NCBI GenBank assembly: GCA_031280075.1
Contig: JAITHG010000315.1
Location: 1-6,502 of the forward strand
From: Eubacteriales Family XIII. Incertae Sedis bacterium
GTDB taxonomy: Bacteria > Bacillota_A > Clostridia > Peptostreptococcales > Anaerovoracaceae
Direction of reading: 5' to 3'
Length of the DNA stretch: 6,502 nucleotides
Positions within the stretch are counted from its first letter, which is position 1, and every line of letters begins with the position of its first letter. Below, piece by piece: positions 6,020 to 6,502 of this stretch. The notes under the pieces were generated by a model. That model saw only the letters and a list, made by a program, of their open reading frames with translations, searched no databases and was not told the origin of the DNA. A program made the position numbers and the translations under genes.

Positions 6020-6502
6020 TTATCGCCGCCTTGCGAGTCCTTGTGCGAATGCGTCCATCATCTTCGTCACGTCGCTCGCTTCGTACAACACATCTCGCAT
6101 CCGGTTGTCGATTTTTGTCAAGATGCCCGCATCCACCAGTGTGTCGATCGCATTCCGCGCCGCTGGGTCTGTGATGCCGAGTGCGGATACGGCAAACTTT
6201 GCGTCGACCACTGGCTGTATTAACAGCACATCTGCCAAGCGCCATGCCGCCGCGCCTTTTCTCGCGTGGATTTTTTCTGCCCAGACTGTTCGCAGCGCTT
6301 CAATCCACCCCACCGTCTTTCGCCCGACATCCACAGCTTCAATAGCCGCTTTGCATATCTGCTCTGTGATGAGGGAAAGATCTCCATCGCGATATGCCTC
6401 GAGCGCACGAAAATAGCTTTTCACATCCGCAAGCAAGCCCGCAGAAATGGGCAGCGCACTCTTCCGAATCAGGCCCGCTTCGTGCATCATGATGTGGATA
6501 AG
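6020..6502 (-). CDS. Fic family protein, C-terminal part (runs off right edge)
   Basis: The reading frame is open to the right edge and ends at TAA 6020, giving 160 residues. It reads L-I-H-I-M-M-H-E-A-G-L at the edge, then L-P-I-S-A-G-L and a tyrosine-containing segment ending in Y-R-D-G-D. This matches the end of a Fic domain, which transfers AMP or related groups to protein hydroxyls. The catalytic H-P-F-x-x-G-N-G-R motif should lie just beyond the edge, because R-A-L-I-H normally follows it. Residues about 98-150 form a winged-helix-like tail, with V-V-D-A-K, A-L-G-I-T-D-P-A-A-R-N-A-I and L-V-D-A-G-I-L, common in stand-alone chromosomal Fic proteins of Actinobacteria and Firmicutes. An ATG at 6490 exists, but the family alignment shows it is internal. 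It converges on the enzyme operon and shares no evident function with it. Confidence 0.8.
   Translation of the reverse strand, partial: LIHIMMHEAGLIRKSALPISAGLLADVKSYFRALEAYRDGDLSLITEQICKAAIEAVDVGRKTVGWIEALRTVWAEKIHARKGAAAWRLADVLLIQPVVDAKFAVSALGITDPAARNAIDTLVDAGILTKIDNRMRDVLYEASDVTKMMDAFAQGLARRR

Noticed and set aside
5196..6245. A 349-codon minus-strand open frame across the Fe-S gene and into the Fic gene
   Set aside because: It overlaps two recognised genes in other frames, has no family features, and has the arginine- and histidine-rich composition of a shadow frame.
1..6502. tRNA, rRNA, insertion sequence or attachment site
   Set aside because: I looked for cloverleaf elements, transposase-like frames and terminal inverted repeats and saw none that could be supported.

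Overview
The window holds a small aromatic-metabolism locus from a fairly GC-rich anaerobic bacterium. Evidence for this is strong Shine-Dalgarno sites, GTG and TTG starts, AT-rich intergenic DNA, and a cytosolic molybdenum enzyme with an iron-sulfur partner. An anaerobe of the Eggerthellaceae/Coriobacteriia type, or a GC-rich Firmicute, would fit. The sequence alone does not settle the lineage.

Layout, left to right: (1) 1-805, minus strand, the N-terminal 268 codons of a major facilitator superfamily (MFS) transporter that runs off the left edge. (2) 806-1081, an intergenic region with a perfect TATAAT -10 box for the transporter, LacI/cre-like AAGCGCT repeats at the predicted transcription start, and a foldable leader. 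(3) 1082-1984, minus strand, a LysR-type regulator that probably starts at a TTG codon behind a strong ribosome binding site. (4) 1985-2362, a divergent regulatory region with two 18-bp inverted repeats of identical geometry and two shorter palindromes. (5) 2363-5107 and 5169-5981, plus strand, the large and small subunits of a bis-MGD molybdenum enzyme that most resembles pyrogallol-phloroglucinol transhydroxylase of Pelobacter acidigallici; the catechol dehydroxylases of gut Eggerthellaceae are the main alternative. (6) 6020-6502, minus strand, the C-terminal part of a Fic-family protein that runs off the right edge and converges on the enzyme operon.

Proposed working of the locus (inference): the transporter imports a polyphenolic substrate or exports the product. 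The LysR protein senses the aromatic compound and controls the divergent enzyme operon, and perhaps the transporter. The cytosolic Mo/Fe-S heterodimer moves or removes an aromatic hydroxyl group. The large subunit has no Tat signal and no N-terminal cysteine cluster. It retains His, Asp-Ser and Tyr at spacings close to those of the transhydroxylase active site. The small subunit has a ferredoxin-like part followed by the C-terminal transthyretin/Ig-like barrel typical of transhydroxylase beta subunits. Two features may set this enzyme apart: a complete set of cysteines for four [4Fe-4S] clusters, and a charged helical segment of about 45 residues in the large subunit.
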